From Vigna angularis (Eukaryota > Streptophyta > Magnoliopsida > Fabales > Fabaceae): 64,000 nt of DNA. Positions 34,992 through 46,281 of this stretch are shown here, piece after piece. Numbering within the stretch: the stretch's first letter is position 1; the number at the start of each line of letters is the position of its first letter. The position numbers and the translations under genes are program-made. Location of the stretch: the NCBI RefSeq assembly GCF_016808095.1, contig NC_068970.1, positions 35,994,630-36,058,629 of the forward strand. Reading direction: 5' to 3'. The notes beneath the pieces are model-generated. The model did not search any database, was not told the origin of the DNA, and saw nothing but the letters and a program-made list of their open reading frames with translations.

Positions 34992-36971
34992 CTAAGGCGT
35001 GAAGCTCATCCTGCATAGCTTGAGTCCACTGAGGTATTTTAGATGGTTCCTTGTAGATGCGAGGTTCAGTGGTAGATGAAATGGAGAGGATGGTGTGCCT
35101 GAAATTAGAGGAAAGCCTGTTATAAGAAAGAAAATTAGTAATAGGATATCTAGTAATGTAGGAGGACGTTTGGGCCGAGTAGAACGCCTTATCGTTTCAG
35201 CATGCTCAATTATATTGGGCACATAATCATTAGAGGAGTTAGTTAGGGGAGGTTCAATAGTGTTTGGGATGCTTGTGGTGTCATCTGTACAGGTAACAAT
35301 ATCACTAACAAAAACAGTATCAGTATCAGTGGCAGTAGGCACAAAAAGACTCTTACTAAGAAAATGAATATCATAATAATTATGACTATAATTGTGAGGA
35401 GTAGGCAAAGAAAAGGAATTAGAATCAGAGTTATTGTGTGAATGAGAAGTGTATGGAAAGTAATTTTCATGAACCAACACATGGCGAGATATTTAAATCT
35501 TATGATTTTGTAAGTTTAGGAATTGATAACCTTTGGTGTGTTGTTGGAAACCAAGGAAAATGCCAGGAAAAACCCTTGCATCAAATTTTTTCCTGTGAGT
35601 AGTCAAAGTGCTAATATAGCATAGACAGCCAAAAACACGCAAAGCAGAAATATCATACAGTTTCCTATATAATTTTTCATATGGAGTAGCATCATCAAGT
35701 AAAGGTGTAGGCATGCAATTGTTAGTAAAGTAGCATGTTTACCAGCAAAACACCAAAAAATAGTGGGCAAATTAGATTGAAACAAGATGGAGCGAGTGAC
35801 ATTTAACAAATGTTGGTGTTTGTGCTCAACTATGCCATTTTTTGAGGGGTTTCATTGCATGTGGTTTGATGGTTAATACCTTTAAGAGAGATAAAGTTAT
35901 GCATAGAAAATTTAATGTCATTGTCAGTACGAATGGTTTTGATAGTGGTAAAAAACTGGTTTTTTATGTTTGTTATAAAATCAGTAATAATTTTTCTAAC
36001 AACAGATTTGTTAGTCATAGGTATAAGCCAAGTATAATGAGAAAAATCATCCACAATGCTGAGAAAATATTTAAAACCATGCATGGAAAGAATACTACAG
36101 GGACCCCATATATCAATGTGAATAAGATCAAAGATTTGTTTGGTTTTGGAAATACTACTAGAGAAAGGCAACTTTCTTTGTTTAGCATGATGGCAAGCAT
36201 CACAGATGTATGTGGGATTATGCACAATGAATGGGTATTTGAGTTTCAAACTATTCAATCTAATATTAGAAGGATGTCCTAATCTAAGCTGCCATAGGCT
36301 AGTATTGTTTACAACATTGCTGGCAAAATTTGCTGGAGAAGTAAGTAAAGATGAATCTAAGATGTACAAGCCACCAATGAGTTTAGCTATAAAAATTTTC
36401 TCTTTGGTTTGAATGTCCTATATATTGCAGTCATGAAAAGAAAAAATTAGTTCATATTTATTAAAAGAAATCAACTAAGATATGGAGATAAGATTAAAAG
36501 AGAATTGCGGAACATAAAGGACGTTTAAAAAATGGATCTTACGGTTAAGAATAACAATGGCAAAATACTTAGAGTAAACAATACTACCATTAGGTAAAGC
36601 AATTTGAATAGGTTTGATTCTTTTATAGGATGAAAATTTTCGTAGAGAAATACTTATATGGTCAGTGGCTCCAGAATCAAGAATCCAATTGATCTTAGGG
36701 TAATTGGAAGTAAGAGTAGGGCGGATATTATCTAAATAATGTTGGTTTGTCGAAGCAAATCCAATATGGTGAATTTGAGCAGAAGTCGAAGCATCATTCA
36801 AATTGTGGTCTTTGAAGAGCTTTACAAGAACTTGAAATTGTTGTGTTGTGAGGCGAATGTGATCAGTGTTGTTAGAACTCCTATCTTTGACATTCCCATT
36901 GTCTTCTTGGATAGAGGTATGATGAATCTGGGTATGCTTATTATAGAACTTATGTCCTAGAGGATAACCGT
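34992..36971 (-). pseudogene. pol: Copia protease and integrase (decayed)
   Basis: Right to left: gag end KHGYPLGHKFYNK next to the Athila insertion, then the aspartic protease WILDSGATDHIS (about 36680) and NVLYVPQFSFNLIS. The integrase follows in frame 36369-35830: the zinc finger LWQLRLGHPS..CDACHHAKQRKLPF and the catalytic core DLIHIDIWGP, FLSIVDDFSHYTWL, IRTDN. The core is cut by a stop near 35830. Integrase continues in shifted frames (ALRVFGCLCYIST, 35714-35493), then the linker IRRSTRPKRPPTLL (about 35170) and QWTQAMQDELHALA at the RT border. Several frameshifts and stops make it inactive. Confidence 0.88.
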
Positions 36972-36976
36972 GCTTT

Positions 36977-38207
36977 TGTTAAACTTTTGGCAAGCGTACC
37001 AATAGTCAACTGTAGTATAATGATTTTTAAGTAAGAGTGTCGAACCCATGAGGAACAGTTTCGATTAAATAGATAAATTGTTATCTCAAACAGTATATAT
37101 ACAAGGATGTTCAATTTGATTCATGATGGATGTTGATAAATAAAACTACGTTGCGTGAAAGTAAAATAATAACAACAAATAACTTAACGAAGATTAATAT
37201 GAGAAGTTGGGATTGAATTCATCTATCTTACTCGTCTGCAATCTAGATGAATACAAACATATAGCAACTGAAATTACCAACATTGATGCAACACACCAAA
37301 GTCATTTATATCAATTCCTCACATATAAAATTCATAAGAGCAATTACTTGAATATTGATTCCTCACATATCCAACAAACTATCCAGCATTATATTCAAGT
37401 GTTATAAGCAATTGATAAACTAAAATCTATCCCTAGCATCACAGAATATCAAGTATTCTTGCTCAGATCAGAGTTTTAGAAATACTTTCCAGTCAAGTCT
37501 AAATTCCACATTCATAAAACTATTGTTCAGGTAGAATCAAGCATTAAAAGCAGAACAAAAATACCAATGTTGAATAAAAATAGAAATGCTATATATAAAT
37601 ATCACCAGATTACATCCGAGTTCGAATCGATTACATTCAATCCCAAGAGAAGAGATCAGCCACTCATGGTGGCGATTGACATTCTAAGAGATGAAGATGA
37701 GAATCCTAAAGCTAAAATGGACGAAAACCTCTTTGGTTCGCTCTGTGTCTTCTTTTCTCCGCAGCTTCCCCCCCCCCCCCCCCCCCCCCCTTTTTTTTCT
37801 TTCTTTCTGCTTCGTAAGTATATAAACTACCCGAATTCTCGCTTAAGCTAAATTATTCGCGCTTAAGCGAGAAGAAACTTCTTGGAGAAGATAATCATTC
37901 TCGCTTAAGCTAAAATATTCTCGCTTAAGCGAGAATGACTTTTAAGGTAATGGCTTCCTGGACAAGTCGAGCTTAAGCGAAATCATTCTAGCTTGGGCGA
38001 AATGTTGCAGGATTTGCTCTTCTCTCTTAGTTTACCTAAAATGTATACAAACTAGGGATCAAATGATTTCCTTTTACTCAACAACTCAGAAACATGTGAT
38101 TACATTTCATCTTTCTTAGATTGGGGAAAATTGATACAAATGTACTCAATTCAAAACATAAGTGCTAAAATTCCATATGAAAATTAACTACTTTTTTGCA
38201 CTTATCA
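36977..38207 (-). repeat. 3' LTR of Athila-like element (1231 bp)
   Basis: Plus-strand start TGTTAAACTTTTGGC, end TGCACTTATCA. Positions 37307-38207 match 53889-54776 almost base for base. The segment 37830-37990 holds several copies of a TCGCTTAAGCGA palindrome. A run of 23 C at 37768-37790 corresponds to 13 C in the other LTR. Confidence 0.95.
37768..37790. repeat. Poly(C) run, 23 bases
   Basis: An uninterrupted C run followed by eight T. The matching position of the other LTR (54351-54363) has 13 C, so length varies between copies; some of the difference could be sequencing error. Confidence 0.9.
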
Positions 38208-38220
38208 ACTCCCCCCAACC
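38208..38220 (-). other. Polypurine tract of the Athila-like element
   Basis: The minus strand reads GGTTGGGGGGAGT directly before the LTR start TGATAAGTGC. Confidence 0.9.
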
Positions 38221-38778
38221 TAGCATCTTGCTTGTCCTCAAGCAAAGTAATAAAATCCCAACAGCTTTTCAAAACTCAAACTTTGAAATTGGTTATTTGA
38301 GAAATCGATTTCATTGTGCTTACAAAACAACTTCTGCATTCCAAACTATAGATTCAAAATGGTGAATCCAATTATCAAATAAAAGCAAGATAAAAGTGCA
38401 ACAAATTTTCCAAGACAATCAATTGTAAGAGCCATTGTTTCTAACCAAGGAAATTCTCTCTTAAATCTTACAAGGATGTGTTTCTCTTATTTTCCACTGA
38501 AATTGAACAAGTTAAAATTGCCAGTCATTTTCAATCAAACCACACACACAATCAGCATGAATCTCAAGGTCTTTCAAGGGTTGTAATGAGGCTGGGTTTC
38601 CAAGAATTATGGTTTTTCAAGATAACAAAAGCACAACTTTAGAAAAGAGAGCATAACTACACTTTAAACTCACTTCCAATTCTACTCTCAATTCATCCCA
38701 TCTCATAAATTAAAACCCAATGTTTCTTTTTCATTCATTATTCACTCCTTCTTTTTTCTTCTTCCCTTTTCTTGTTTT

Positions 38779-38858
<80 letters not shown>

Positions 38859-39749
38859 ATACAAAACTAAGGAGTGAATTATGGTACAAATTTCTCAACC
38901 CCTTTCTTTTCTAAGTACAATTCCACCAACCAATTCCCATTTTAAAGTTGAATAAAATGCACATATGCTCTCTATCCCTAGAGTGTGCAAAGGGAGGGAA
39001 TATTAATTAAAGTTAAGGTTAAGGTGTATAATTCAAAACAATTAGGCTCAAATGGGCTGTCACAAAAGGATAATTATTCCTAGGTTGGATGTTTGACACT
39101 GAGTTATTTACATTCAACAAAACTGCCTTGATCATTTCCATGCTTCAGGTGTGATGTTATCCAAATGAAAACTCAAGCAATATCAACTTGACAACAAATA
39201 GTGAAAACTCTCAAACTGTTTAAGGATTCACACTCACTGGGTTTTGTGTTTGGTTTCTTTCCTTGGTACATCACTTGTTGTTACAATTGATTATCTTAAC
39301 CAATTATCCAACACTGATATCCTAATCCCATTTAACTATGGATTCAACCAAAATTTCCCTCTTTTTTTTTTCAGGACACTTTTTGAAACTTGATTTCTCT
39401 TTAACCAATTTCCTCAAGAAATATTTTCTTATAATTCCCAAAAAAAAATTCATTTTAGCTGTGTATGTGTTATGTGCAATATTAAGCAAAAGTAAAGTAA
39501 GCAAAAGGTAAGTGAAACTGTACATTCTAACCAAAACAACTAAAGCATAATATTACTAAAATAAAAGTTCTACAGTAAAACAAAAACCACCGTATTTCAT
39601 TGAGTTTTGGAGGTTGGAATAGTTCTGTGTGTCAATCTCCCCTTATAACTCTATCAAAATCAGTCTAAAACTCCTCCTCTTGAAGGTCCACTCCGACTGC
39701 CTCTTCCCCCACAGCAAAGTCATCTCTACCTGCAACTCTTGATGGCCCC
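38221..39749 (-). other. Non-coding spacer between env-position ORF and PPT
   Basis: No reading frame of note. It has a (TA)n run of about 73 bp (38784-38856) and otherwise unique-looking AT-rich sequence. A long untranslated stretch here is usual in Athila-type elements. Confidence 0.6.
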
Positions 39750-40997
39750 TCACCTGGTGTGAATCCAGCTACAAAAGTGTTGCCAGGCCCAGTTGGTCTT
39801 CCTCCCCCTGAAAAAAATTGGACTGTCCCCAGGCCACTGCAAGTATGCTAAGAATTCTTGTGGAGTCATGCCTGGATACGGTCCTCGGACATTGTTATAG
39901 AGGTACTCATGAAGGTGGAGTTGTCCTCTATGAATGGAAATATTCTGCTGGCAAGTGTGCTCCATTTGCAACCTCAAATACCTCATTTGCTCAAGTAATT
40001 CATGATGTATGTTGAGTTGAGGTTGTTGTTCAGGACATGGTGTTTGTTCTGCAGCTACAGGTTGTTCCAACTGTGGCATAATTTCTGCGGGGTTGGTACA
40101 AAATTTCTCAATAAATCTCTTGGTAATGGTAGGTCTTATCTTAACACTTAAGTCTACCTCCACCCCTTGTGCTTGGCAAAGAGCTGTGATCAAAGTTGGA
40201 AATCCTAAAGCACATTTTCTCTTCTCATTGTTTTTGTTGACTTCATACCGCACAAATTTATGGATTTCCTCAAAGATAATGATGGCCACATCCACAGTGA
40301 GATCCTCTCTCATTATATTAAAAAGAAGATGGCATCTTGGCACATTCAAGTCAGACACATGGCCAATGGGTACAATATTTGACAGTAAGAAAGTCATAAA
40401 AACCTGAGCCAAGGTCTTCATATCTGTTCGAAGTATTCTGCGAGGATCGCCAGAGGATCCAAGCCGATAGGACCTGTTAGAAATGAAAATCAAGTTGACA
40501 ACTTCTTCTTCATCAAAAGCTTCTTGACTTCTTCTCCTTCTTGTATAATCACATAATTGACCTTCTGCTAGTGGCAACGGATGGCCCAGGAATTCACTAA
40601 TTGAGGCTCGGTCATAAGTAACCCATCGACCTCTAACCTTGGACCGCTTCTCTCCCAGACCATCTAAAGGATAAGCATTAGCATAAAATTCTCTAACAAT
40701 TTCAAGATCAAACTTAGGTAAAGGGTCAGCTAATCTCATCCAATTTCTTCTCAAAAGGCCATTCAAGAAGGGATCATATTCCTCTGGAAGCAAAACCACT
40801 TTTCTCTCTGTGATGAAGTACCAATGTTTTATCTGTTCATACCTCTCTTGTCTTTTAGGATCTCTGAACAAATTTCTAATTGGTCTTTCAGGAGAGGGAC
40901 TGGTTCTTCTCCTCTTTCCTTTGTGGGATCTAGTAGGGGGAAGTCTAGCAGTTGTCTTTGTTCTAGCCATTGTCCTGCAAAGATCAAAATAACCCAC
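39750..40997 (-). CDS. Env-position ORF of Athila-like element, 415 aa
   Basis: An uninterrupted frame downstream of pol on the element's coding strand, where Athila-type elements carry an extra (env-like) gene. The likely start is the second Met (MARTKTTARLPPTRSHKGKR, at 40970), which follows a short upstream in-frame stretch. The N-terminus is very basic, then comes a globular part (RNLFRDPKRQERYEQIKHWY, FYANAYPLDG, RGRWVTYDRASISEFLGHPL, RCHLLFNIMRE). The pattern resembles the plant 'putative plant transposon protein' domain (PF20167-type), recalled from memory. The C-terminal third is Gln-rich (EQMRYLRLQMEHTCQQNISI). I see no obvious signal peptide or transmembrane helix, so an envelope role is not supported. 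Its function is unknown. Confidence 0.7.
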   Translation of the reverse strand: MGYFDLCRTMARTKTTARLPPTRSHKGKRRRTSPSPERPIRNLFRDPKRQERYEQIKHWYFITERKVVLLPEEYDPFLNGLLRRNWMRLADPLPKFDLEIVREFYANAYPLDGLGEKRSKVRGRWVTYDRASISEFLGHPLPLAEGQLCDYTRRRRSQEAFDEEEVVNLIFISNRSYRLGSSGDPRRILRTDMKTLAQVFMTFLLSNIVPIGHVSDLNVPRCHLLFNIMREDLTVDVAIIIFEEIHKFVRYEVNKNNEKRKCALGFPTLITALCQAQGVEVDLSVKIRPTITKRFIEKFCTNPAEIMPQLEQPVAAEQTPCPEQQPQLNIHHELLEQMRYLRLQMEHTCQQNISIHRGQLHLHEYLYNNVRGPYPGMTPQEFLAYLQWPGDSPIFFRGRKTNWAWQHFCSWIHTR

Positions 40998-42497
40998 TAC
41001 ATGTATCCCAAGTTAGTTGCTGAAATTGAAGTAGCCATTTCTAAATATCCAAGTAATGACATGTACAAACACAATGTGTGTATTTCATCAATTTGTGTGT
41101 GCATTTCGTCAACTGAGTTAAGCATTTCATCAAACAGTTCATGTGCATCTTCAAAATCAATTTTTGCATGAATTAATTTGTGCACAAACAACCTACATTG
41201 TTCAGTTATACCAACAACTCACATTTAAACACTCACAATAGTTCATGGAATACAACAACCCGCATGGGTAGTAACCTAGGGTTCCACAAAAACATAAAGA
41301 GCAAAAATCCCAAATTTGTTCGGTGAAAATGGGAGATGAGGAAGTAGAACTTACCTTCAAGGGAGATTAGCAAAGGGAGGAAGGGATTGATGAGTGAAAT
41401 GTGTGCTACTGGACCAAGAAGTCGCGCCCTAAATTTTTAGGAGAGAAAGCACGGTTTTGCAAAGAAGAAAGTTATGAACAACTCTTCCTTTTCTGAGTTT
41501 TAACAAAAGGTTACGTGTTCTCGCTTAAGGTAAAAGTTTTTCGCTTAAGCTAAAACGACAGGTTTAGTTTTTAAAAGATCTCGCCCAGGCGAGCCAAGTT
41601 TCGCCAAAGCGAAAAAAAAACTCCAGTGGCCCATCCTTATTTGCAGGGCATTTTCGCTAAGGCGAGTATGGTTTCGCACAAGCGAAAATGTTATAGAGGG
41701 CACCCCAAGTTATAGCCGAATTCTCGCCCAAGCGACTTGATTTAGCTCAAGCGAAAATGTTCCAAGTACTGGAATTTGATTTTTCACTTTCGCTTAGGCG
41801 GCTGATTTTTAGCTTAAGCGAGATGGTTCTAGTGAGCTCCCCAAGTGTTAGCCTAAATCTAGCCCAGACGAAGCAGATTTCGCTCACGCGAGAGAGCTCC
41901 AGTAGCTCAACTTAAGTTGCAGGACATTTTTAGCTTAAGTGAAAAATTTTAGCTTAAACTAAAATATCAGCAAAACTTGTTCTTCAGTTTTCTGCATATT
42001 TAGCCTAGGCGAGAAATTTTTAGCCTAGGCAAAAATAGTGCAATATTTTTCCTTTTGAAAAATTTTCAACTTGTACTCCCCTTAATCAAGATGAACTCAA
42101 TCCAATTATTCCAGAGACACAATTCAATCTATTTCTCAACCAATTATCTTCCATCCCTAAAAGTTTCATATCATCAAATGCAAAATCAAACTTTTAAGTG
42201 CAAATTTCACAATTTGGCCAAAACAAGGTAGTTTTTAACATTCAATGGACTCAACTTTGGCACCAGAACTTATTCTCATGCATGACACAAACATTTTGGT
42301 ACAAAATAAAACACTTAGCATGCATGGTTTGCCCTATTGAGACATTTAAATGTTAAAACTTACCCTTTTCATGCAAACACAATATATACACAACACAACT
42401 AACAAACAAGATGAATTTAAAATGCGAAGACATAATTAAACAATGGGTTGCCTCCCAGGAAGCGCTTGTTTAACGTCACGAGCTGACGCCTGTATCA
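40998..42497 (-). other. Pol-to-env spacer with palindromic repeats
   Basis: About 1.5 kb without coding capacity. Positions 41515-42030 contain around ten imperfect copies of a palindromic word of the type TCGCTTAAGCGAAA or TCGCCCAGGCGAG, spaced about 25-60 bp. It is the same motif class as in the LTRs of this element. The end nearest integrase carries a motif block, listed separately. Confidence 0.75.
42441..42490 (-). promoter_or_regulatory. Conserved-looking post-pol motif with small hairpin
   Basis: Just downstream of the integrase stop the coding strand reads GCGTCAGCTCGTGACG (a 5-bp stem, 42474-42488), then TTAAACAAGCGCTTCCTGGG and AGGCAACCC. From memory, an AAGCGCTTCxTGGGAGGCAACCC block recurs after pol in Athila-type elements of many plants. 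Its role (subgenomic RNA, splice site or RNA structure) is not known to me. Confidence 0.5.
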
Positions 42498-45051
42498 TTA
42501 TGGTTCGTCTAATTGGATGATTGTGGCAAGTGTGTCAACCTCACCACCAAAGTAGGGCTTTAATCTTTGTCCATTCACAACCCAACTTCTTTTAGATTTT
42601 GGATCCTCTAACTCAATAGCTCCATAAGGTTTGACAACCTTGACAAGAAATGGTCCTGACCATTTTGATTTGAGTTTTCCAGGAAACAACCGTAACCTGG
42701 AATTGAACAGTAACACTGATTGGCCTGGATAGAATTCTCTCTTGAAAATTTTCTTGTCATGATAAGCCTTCATCCTTTCCTTGTAGAGCTTAGAGGATTC
42801 ATGAGCATTGTGTCCCATTTCTTCCAATTCCTGCAACTGTAATCTTCTTTTCTCTCTTGCTGCCTTTGAGTCAAAATTTAGAAATTTCAGTGCCCAAAAT
42901 GCCTTATGTTCCAACTCAACTGGTAAGTGACATGACTTCCCATATACCAACTGAAATGGGGATAAACTAGTAGGGGACTTATAAGCAGTTCTATACGCCC
43001 ATAGTGCGTCATCCAACTTCATTGACCAATCCTTCCTGGAAGATGTCACTGTTTTCTCTAGGATACACTTGATTTCCCTGTTTGACACCTCTGCTTGTCC
43101 ATGGGTCTGTGGATGATAAGGTGATGCAATTTTATGTCAAACTCCATAATGCTCCAAACATTTCTGAAGTTGATCATTGCAAAAGTGTGAACCTCCATCA
43201 CTTATCAACACTCTTGGGGTGCCGAACCTGCAAAATATATTTCTTTTGAGAAATTTGATCACTATTTTAGCATCAGCCTTAGAAGTTGCCACTGCTTCAA
43301 CCCATTTTGTCACATAATCAACTGCAACCAAAATATATTCATTGGAGAAAGAAGATGGAAGTGGTCCTACAAAATCAATTCCCCAACAATCAAAAGCTTC
43401 TACTTCAGAAATAATATTCAGAGGCATTTCATGTCTTTTTGAGATTCCACCTGTTCTTTGACAACTGTTGCACTGCTGAACATATTTGTATGCATCCTTG
43501 AACAAGGTTGGCCAATAAAAACCAGATTTGAGGATTTTTGCAGCTGTCCTCTCGCCATTAAAATGTCCACCATAGGGGGAACTGTGACAATGCCACAAAA
43601 TGTTTTTAGCTTCTTCATTGGATACACACCTTCTTAACAGTTGATCAACTCCAATTTTGAATAAATGAGGATCATCCCACACATATTGTTGTGCATCTCT
43701 CAAGAATTTCTTCTTCTGGTGCCAATTAAAATCTTCAGGTATGACTCCTGCAGCTTTGAAATTGGCCATGTCAACAAACCATGGCCTTTCATGCATCATC
43801 ATCAGTTTTTCATCAGGAAATTCCTCCTGCACTTCTGATTGAGTATTGGTCACCTCATGATTTACCAATCTGGAAAGATGATCAGCTACAAAATTTTCTT
43901 TCCCCTTTTTGTCCTTAATTACCAAATCAAATTCTTGCAACAATAAAATCCATCTAATTAGTCGTGGCTTTGAATCAGATTTGGTTAACAAGTACTTAAT
44001 TGCAGCATGATAAGTATATACTGTAATAAATGAACCAATCAAATATGCTCTAAATTTTTCCAATGCATATACAATAGTTAACAATTCCTTTTCAGTTGTT
44101 GCATAATTGATTTGAGCTTCATTAAGGACTTTGCTAGCATAGTGTATAGCATGAAAAAGATTTTCTCTGCCCCAAAACATCTCCTATGGCATAGTCACTA
44201 GCATCACACATTAATTCAAAGCCTAAATTCCAATCAGGAGAAATTATCACAGGAGCTGAAACTAACTTTTGTTTTAACAATTCAAACGCATGCAAGCATT
44301 CAGCATCAAATTTAAAAGGTCTATCCTTATTGAGTAGATTGCTGAGTGGTTTGGCAACTCTGGAGAAATCCTTTATGAATCTCCTGTAAAAGCCAGCATG
44401 GCCTAGAAAACTCCTGATACCCTTCACATTGGTTGGTGGGGGAAGTTTTTCTATGATCTCCACTTTGGCCCTATCCACTTCAATTCCCTTAGCAGAGATT
44501 TTGTGACCCAACACCACACCTTCAGTGACCATGAAATGACACTTTTCCCAATTCAATACCAAATTTGTATCAACACATCATTTCAATATAGTATTCAAAT
44601 TCTCCAAACATTGATCAAATGAAGCACCGAATACGGAAAAGTCATCCATAAAAACTTCTATATTTTTCTCTATCAAGTCAGAGAAAATTGCAAGCATGCA
44701 CCGTTGAAAGGTTGCTGGTGCGTTACATAATCCGAATGGCATTTTTCTGTAAGCAAACACACCAAAAGGACAAGTAAAAGCAGTTTTTTTCTGATCTTCT
44801 GGATCGACAGCTATCTGATTGTAACCGGAATATCCATCAAGAAAACAATAAAAAGCTTGTCCTACCAACCTTTCTAACATTTGGTCCATGAAAGGTAAAG
44901 GAAAATGATCCTTCCTAGTGGCTTGATTTAATTTCCTATAGTCTATGCACATTTTCCAACCTGTGACTGTTCTAGTGGGGATTAATTCATTTTTATCATT
45001 GCAAACCACAATCATACCTCCTTTTTTTGGAACTACCTGGACCGGACTGAC
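42498..45051 (-). pseudogene. pol: Athila-like RT, RNase H and integrase (broken)
   Basis: RT (about 45051-44270): VVPKKGGMIVVCNDKNELIP, MCIDYRKLNQATRKDHFPLP and the catalytic EVFMDDFSVFG. RNase H follows: [12 protein letters not shown], then after a frameshift at about 44150-44170 [24 protein letters not shown] and ADHLSRL. Integrase: the zinc finger region [28 protein letters not shown] and the core [37 protein letters not shown]. It ends with a C-terminal domain ([18 protein letters not shown]). TGA stops at 44578-44580 and 43137-43139 lie in the original frame. All key catalytic boxes are readable, so decay is recent and consists mostly of point changes. Confidence 0.92.
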
Positions 45052-46281
45052 CTAGGCACTGTCAGAAATGGGATAGATCATACCTGCGTCAAGTAGCTTC
45101 ATCACTTCTTTCTTGACCACCTCTTTCATGGTTGGATTCAATCGCCTTTCGGGTTGGGCTACAAGCTTAAAATCTTGCTCCATGTGAATTTTGTGCATAC
45201 AATAGGATGGACTAATCCCTTTCAAATCAGATAAGGTCCAACCTATGGAACCTTCATTGGCTTTGAGAACTGAGATCAACTTCTCTTCTTCAGAAATCGT
45301 TAAGGCATTGCTAATCACCACTGGTTTGTTACCTCCGTCTGCAAGAAAAACATATTTTAAATGGGGAGGTAACACTTTCAATTCCAGCTTCTGACTTTCA
45401 GTTTTCTTTTCTTGCTGCAATTTTTCATATTGTATTTCATTCAATGCAAGCTCTTCTGCTGAAGTCAAGTGTATCAAATATTCATTAACTTTCTTCTCAT
45501 CTTCTTCTTCCAACTCATCACAAGCACCGATTAAAGCTTTCTCCAATGGACTTACTTTTTCCAATTGCTTCCTGGTTGCTAGAAAAATTTCATCTACCAC
45601 ATCCATTTTGAAACATTGTTGTTTATCATTAGGATGCTGGATTGATTCAAAAACATTAAAGTTGACTTCATCATCCTGCACTCTGACCTTTAGTTTGCCA
45701 TCATCAACATCAATAATGACCTTAGCAGTCTTCATAAAAGGTCTTCCCAGAATCAGAGGAACTTCAACATCCTCCTCAATATCCATTACCACAAAGTCAA
45801 CTGGGAACATGAATTTATCAACTTTAACTAAGACATCCTCTGCCACACCATAAGGATATTTCAGGGATCTGTCAGCTAATTGTAATGTCATCCGTGTAGG
45901 CCTTACTACCAAATCTCCTATCCTTCTTAGCATGGACAAAGGCATCAAACTTATACTAGCACCCAAATCAAGTAAGGCTTTACCTATTGGCAATGTCCCA
46001 ATTGTGATTGGAATGGTGAAACTTCCAGGGTCCTTGGATTTTTGAGGTAATGATTTTTGGATTATAGCACTGCAGCCTGCTTCAAGCTCCACTATCTCTT
46101 CAGAAAATCTTCTTTTCTTTATCAGGAGCTCTTTCATGAACTTTGCATAAGTTGGCATCTGCTTCATAGCTTCCACAAATGGAATATTAATCTGCAGTTG
46201 CTTGAAAATATCCATGAACCTTGCAAACTGCCTTTCCTTATCTCTTTTGGACGGATTTGGAGGGTAAGGTAGGTTCTTCAA
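45052..46281 (-). pseudogene. pol: Athila-like protease and start of RT
   Basis: In the same frame as gag and separated from it by a TAG (46282-46284). The frame opens LKNLPYPPNPSKRDKERQFA, typical of the Athila Gag-protease border. The protease is LLDLGASISLMPLSMLRRIG, with DLGA in place of the usual DSGA/DTGA, as in other Athila elements, then VPLILGRPFM. The connecting region ends LNPTMKEVVKKEVMKLLDAG, the start of RT. A TAG at 45052-45054 closes the frame, and RT resumes directly after it. Confidence 0.9.
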
